In this document: positions 61,651 through 64,000 of the stretch, in pieces | How positions within the stretch are numbered: position 1 is the first letter of the stretch | How the letters are laid out: every line of letters begins with the position of its first letter | Assembly: GCA_029204225.1 (NCBI GenBank) | Contig: CM055095.1 | Location: 72,015,347-72,079,346 of the forward strand | Reading direction: 5' to 3' | DNA length: 64,000 nt | Origin: Diphasiastrum complanatum | Lineage: Eukaryota > Streptophyta > Lycopodiopsida > Lycopodiales > Lycopodiaceae | Made by a program: the position numbers and the translations under genes | The notes under the pieces: model-generated | Databases searched by the model: none | Told to the model about the DNA's origin: nothing | Seen by the model: the letters and a program-made list of their open reading frames with translations, nothing else

Positions 61651-62326
61651 CATTGTTGGTTTACTAGCACGAAAAGCTGCAAATTTTCAAACATTAGAGA
61701 AAATGTGAGTTAGAAAAGGGCCCTTTAAAAAGATGCTTTTTATTTTTTCTCAACTATTAAAGCTATCTCTAGACCAATAGTAAAACTCCATGTGTACTTC
61801 TACGTATCGTAGAAAACTGCCCAAAAAAAAATGGGACAAATTTTTTTTAAATGAACACATAACATTTTGAAAAAAAAAAAAACATTTAAGTTTTAACCTT
61901 GAAATTAGACAAAGAAATTTTTTTTTGGGGGGGGGGGGGGGAGGGTGTTGGGGATAACGAGCACATAAAAGAGGAATGGGTAGAGACGGGGCCGCATGCC
62001 CTTGGGAAGAGGGACGTGCCCCTTCGGCTCTCTGGCCCCATTTGGGGCTCAAATCTGATATGGAGGCACCTAGCTCCCACGGGCCAGGTGCCTCCGTTTC
62101 TCTCCATGCCACGACCACAGGCCAACGCTCCCCCTCCCACCTCGCGTCTCTGAAGGGGAGCTAGACTATGCCATTGGGGGAGGATGGTGTGTGCATGGTT
62201 GAGTGGGCCGGAATGCACGGCAGCTCGGGGACAACAAGCAAAAAGGATTGTTTTTTGAAGACATTCAATCTTTTATTCAAGCTATGATTTAGCGCTTCAT
62301 TGAGTGGTAAAAAAAACCAAAAATGA
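61651..62326. other. Homopolymer runs and a GC-rich island, no gene supported
   Basis: 61,865-61,885 is an A run. 61,919-61,942 is T9 followed by about 14 G. From about 61,985 to 62,225 the sequence is unusually GC-rich for this window and contains an inverted repeat (GGAGGCACCT / AGGTGCCTCC, about 62,060-62,096). Overlapping frames of 60-120 codons on both strands have no recognised domain. Confidence 0.5.
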
Positions 62327-63071
62327 TTCCAACAAGGACTACAAGAAAAATTGACAAAGGTAATTTTGAAAGGACCTATCATAAGCACTAAATGGTTTGG
62401 ACAATTATGATATGGAGAAAAAGACAAAATAGAACCAATATGAATTGCAATGTAAATTATTTGATGTGAATAGAAAACCACTCCATGAATTGCTTTTCAT
62501 AACAAAACATGAACAATGAGGTTTTCTAGTTGATAATATAGCAACAAATTTGTCATTGATGCTTCACACAAGTTTGTTGTGCTTTGGTTGATGTAATGTC
62601 TTGCTATAGATTGATCATGGAAAGTGAATATTCACTTGAAACTCTAACCAAACATGAAGCCATACTATTTTTTGTTTATTTAAAGACTTTATAAATGTTG
62701 AAGAAGTAGTTCACTCCCTAAGTTTTATGAATTGGATAGAACTTCATGTTGAAGTTCATTAGAATATTAAAATAACTTGATAACATAATACCTTAAAGCA
62801 TATTAAAAACCCAACTCAATCATATGATGATGAAAATGCTTTTATGGCAAAACTCTAGCGTATGTCATCCTCAAGATTAAAACCTACTCAATTTATCATT
62901 TTTTTCTTTTGTCAATACTCTATCATAAGATATTTTAGTATTATACACATAAACTTCTCAAAGAAAATTGCAACTTACAATTCCAATGGAAGTAACATTT
63001 TTTGTTCATACATCGAAGAGAGAGATTGTACTAATTATAATCAAGGACTAGGCTCTCATCAATATAAAGAC
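62327..63071 (-). repeat. Dispersed repeat R2, copy 2 (inverted)
   Basis: Reverse complement of 12,298-13,048 over about 745 bp with small indels and substitutions. The GT tract at 63,078-63,098 corresponds to the AC tract at the same edge of copy 1 but is much shorter. Confidence 0.82.
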
Positions 63072-63077
63072 ATATGG

Positions 63078-63098
63078 GTGTGTGTGTGTGTGTGTGTG
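63078..63098. repeat. (GT)n microsatellite
   Basis: About 10 GT units followed by GGGAGAGAGA, at the edge of repeat R2 copy 2. Confidence 0.95.
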
Positions 63099-63216
63099 GG
63101 AGAGAGATGACTAGTCTTGGAGATCCGAGTTCCAAGAAAGTGATTCCACTTTTGTGCAACCTAAAGCTTAAGCAATCTTTGTGATTGCATTAAGGACCCA
63201 AAAAATTCATTTTTCA

Positions 63217-63840
63217 CTTAGAATTTCGCAAATACTAGATTTTTGCCCTTAAGTTTTGTATTCAAAAGTTAACAAAATGACATCAAATTACCTTGGTTAT
63301 AACATAATAATATAGCTCTATAATCTTCTTAAAAAATTTATTAGTATCTATTTTTCCTCAAGCTGTGACTCTTCCCTCTATGGGACATGAGTCTGTAAAA
63401 TAGCATTGTGATTGCTTACATATAGCATTCAGCTCAGATTTTATGATTCTGGTTATCTAGCCAATGTTCAGATTTTTTGAACAACGCCACACTTAAACTA
63501 GAATGCAGGCATAAGAATATCATCATTTCATTGAGATCGATCAATTTTAGATGCTGGAAAACTTAAGGTTTGAACTGTCATTGTGGAGCCGTAAATTTAG
63601 ATACATAAGCATTAGTTTTTTGATCTTTTAGAAGTCAACATCTTTCAACTATTTTTTGGAAATTGGTCATGGAAAAGATGCAATTCCATTTGTAGAGAAT
63701 GCCCATCTTTGAGCAGAGAAGTAGTCCCCTCCTTTTTTCACCGACCGTAAGGATATGGGCATTTTGTACAACAAAAAATGTAATTTAGTTTCAAGCATAA
63801 TGATGTCATACGACCCCTGGATTAATGTAATGAACCAATA
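63217..63840 (+). repeat. Dispersed repeat R1, split copy
   Basis: 63,217-63,317 and 63,768-63,840 match the halves of 1,946-2,113 in order. The intervening about 450 bp (63,318-63,767) have no counterpart in the left copy and no recognised protein. The last 160 bp of the window show nothing identifiable. Confidence 0.7.
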
Positions 63841-64000
63841 CCGTTCACTTGATGTTTGGATCCATCTCCAACGAACTATGAATCTTGAGGAGATCTGCAC
63901 TTCTTGAAATCAAACCATGATTCATCTTGATGTCACGAAGTGCGAGGTGGCTCTTGAATCCAAGATCACCTCTTGTGTGTCAGACGCTGATGTTGCACAC

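Overview
The window is a piece of a large, repeat-dominated plant nuclear genome. One intron-containing host gene can be read end to end. Almost everything else is decayed transposable elements, dispersed non-coding repeats and very long AG/CT microsatellites. The host gene (DUF630/DUF632 family) is a land-plant family. The presence of a Penelope-like reverse transcriptase beside Copia, Gypsy and LINE fragments suggests a seed-free plant such as a fern or lycophyte rather than a flowering plant. That placement is inference, not something the sequence proves.

Layout, left to right. 0-1.5 kb: minus-strand Copia gag with a tRNA-Met primer-binding site and LTR. 7.1-8.6 kb: Copia pol relic. 10.6-15 kb: two copies, in opposite orientation, of a non-coding repeat family carrying two kinds of short-motif array. 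The second copy is cut by a Copia LTR at 14,930, and that Copia runs to about 18.5 kb. 23.4-26.4 kb: Copia fragments separated by a fold-back element with long terminal inverted repeats. 26.5-31.4 kb: minus-strand Gypsy pol and a probable gag, with a junction near 27.35 kb joining two Gypsy families. 33.0-35.8 kb: the best preserved Copia gag-protease, interrupted at about 35,768. 35.8-40.9 kb: two partial copies of the non-coding repeat bracketing a Penelope-like reverse transcriptase on the minus strand.

42.8-43.5 kb: a second Copia gag relic and a cluster of hairpins. 44.26-48.25 kb (minus): the four-exon DUF630/DUF632 gene, predicted 759 aa. Its first intron holds a nearly perfect 243-bp inverted repeat. 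52.0-54.6 kb: LINE reverse transcriptase split by an insertion of about 0.8 kb. 54.6-56.4 kb: Gypsy pol. 57.3-57.8 kb: a 430-bp compound purine repeat. 58-58.8 kb: a third Gypsy fragment. 60.3-61.6 kb: another copy of the non-coding repeat. 62.3-63.1 kb: an inverted copy of the 12.3-13.0 kb repeat.

There is no operon or pathway here. The relationships are those of nested and colliding mobile elements around a single host gene. The least explained items are the motif-array repeat family, the long hairpin inside the host gene's intron, and the Penelope-like element.
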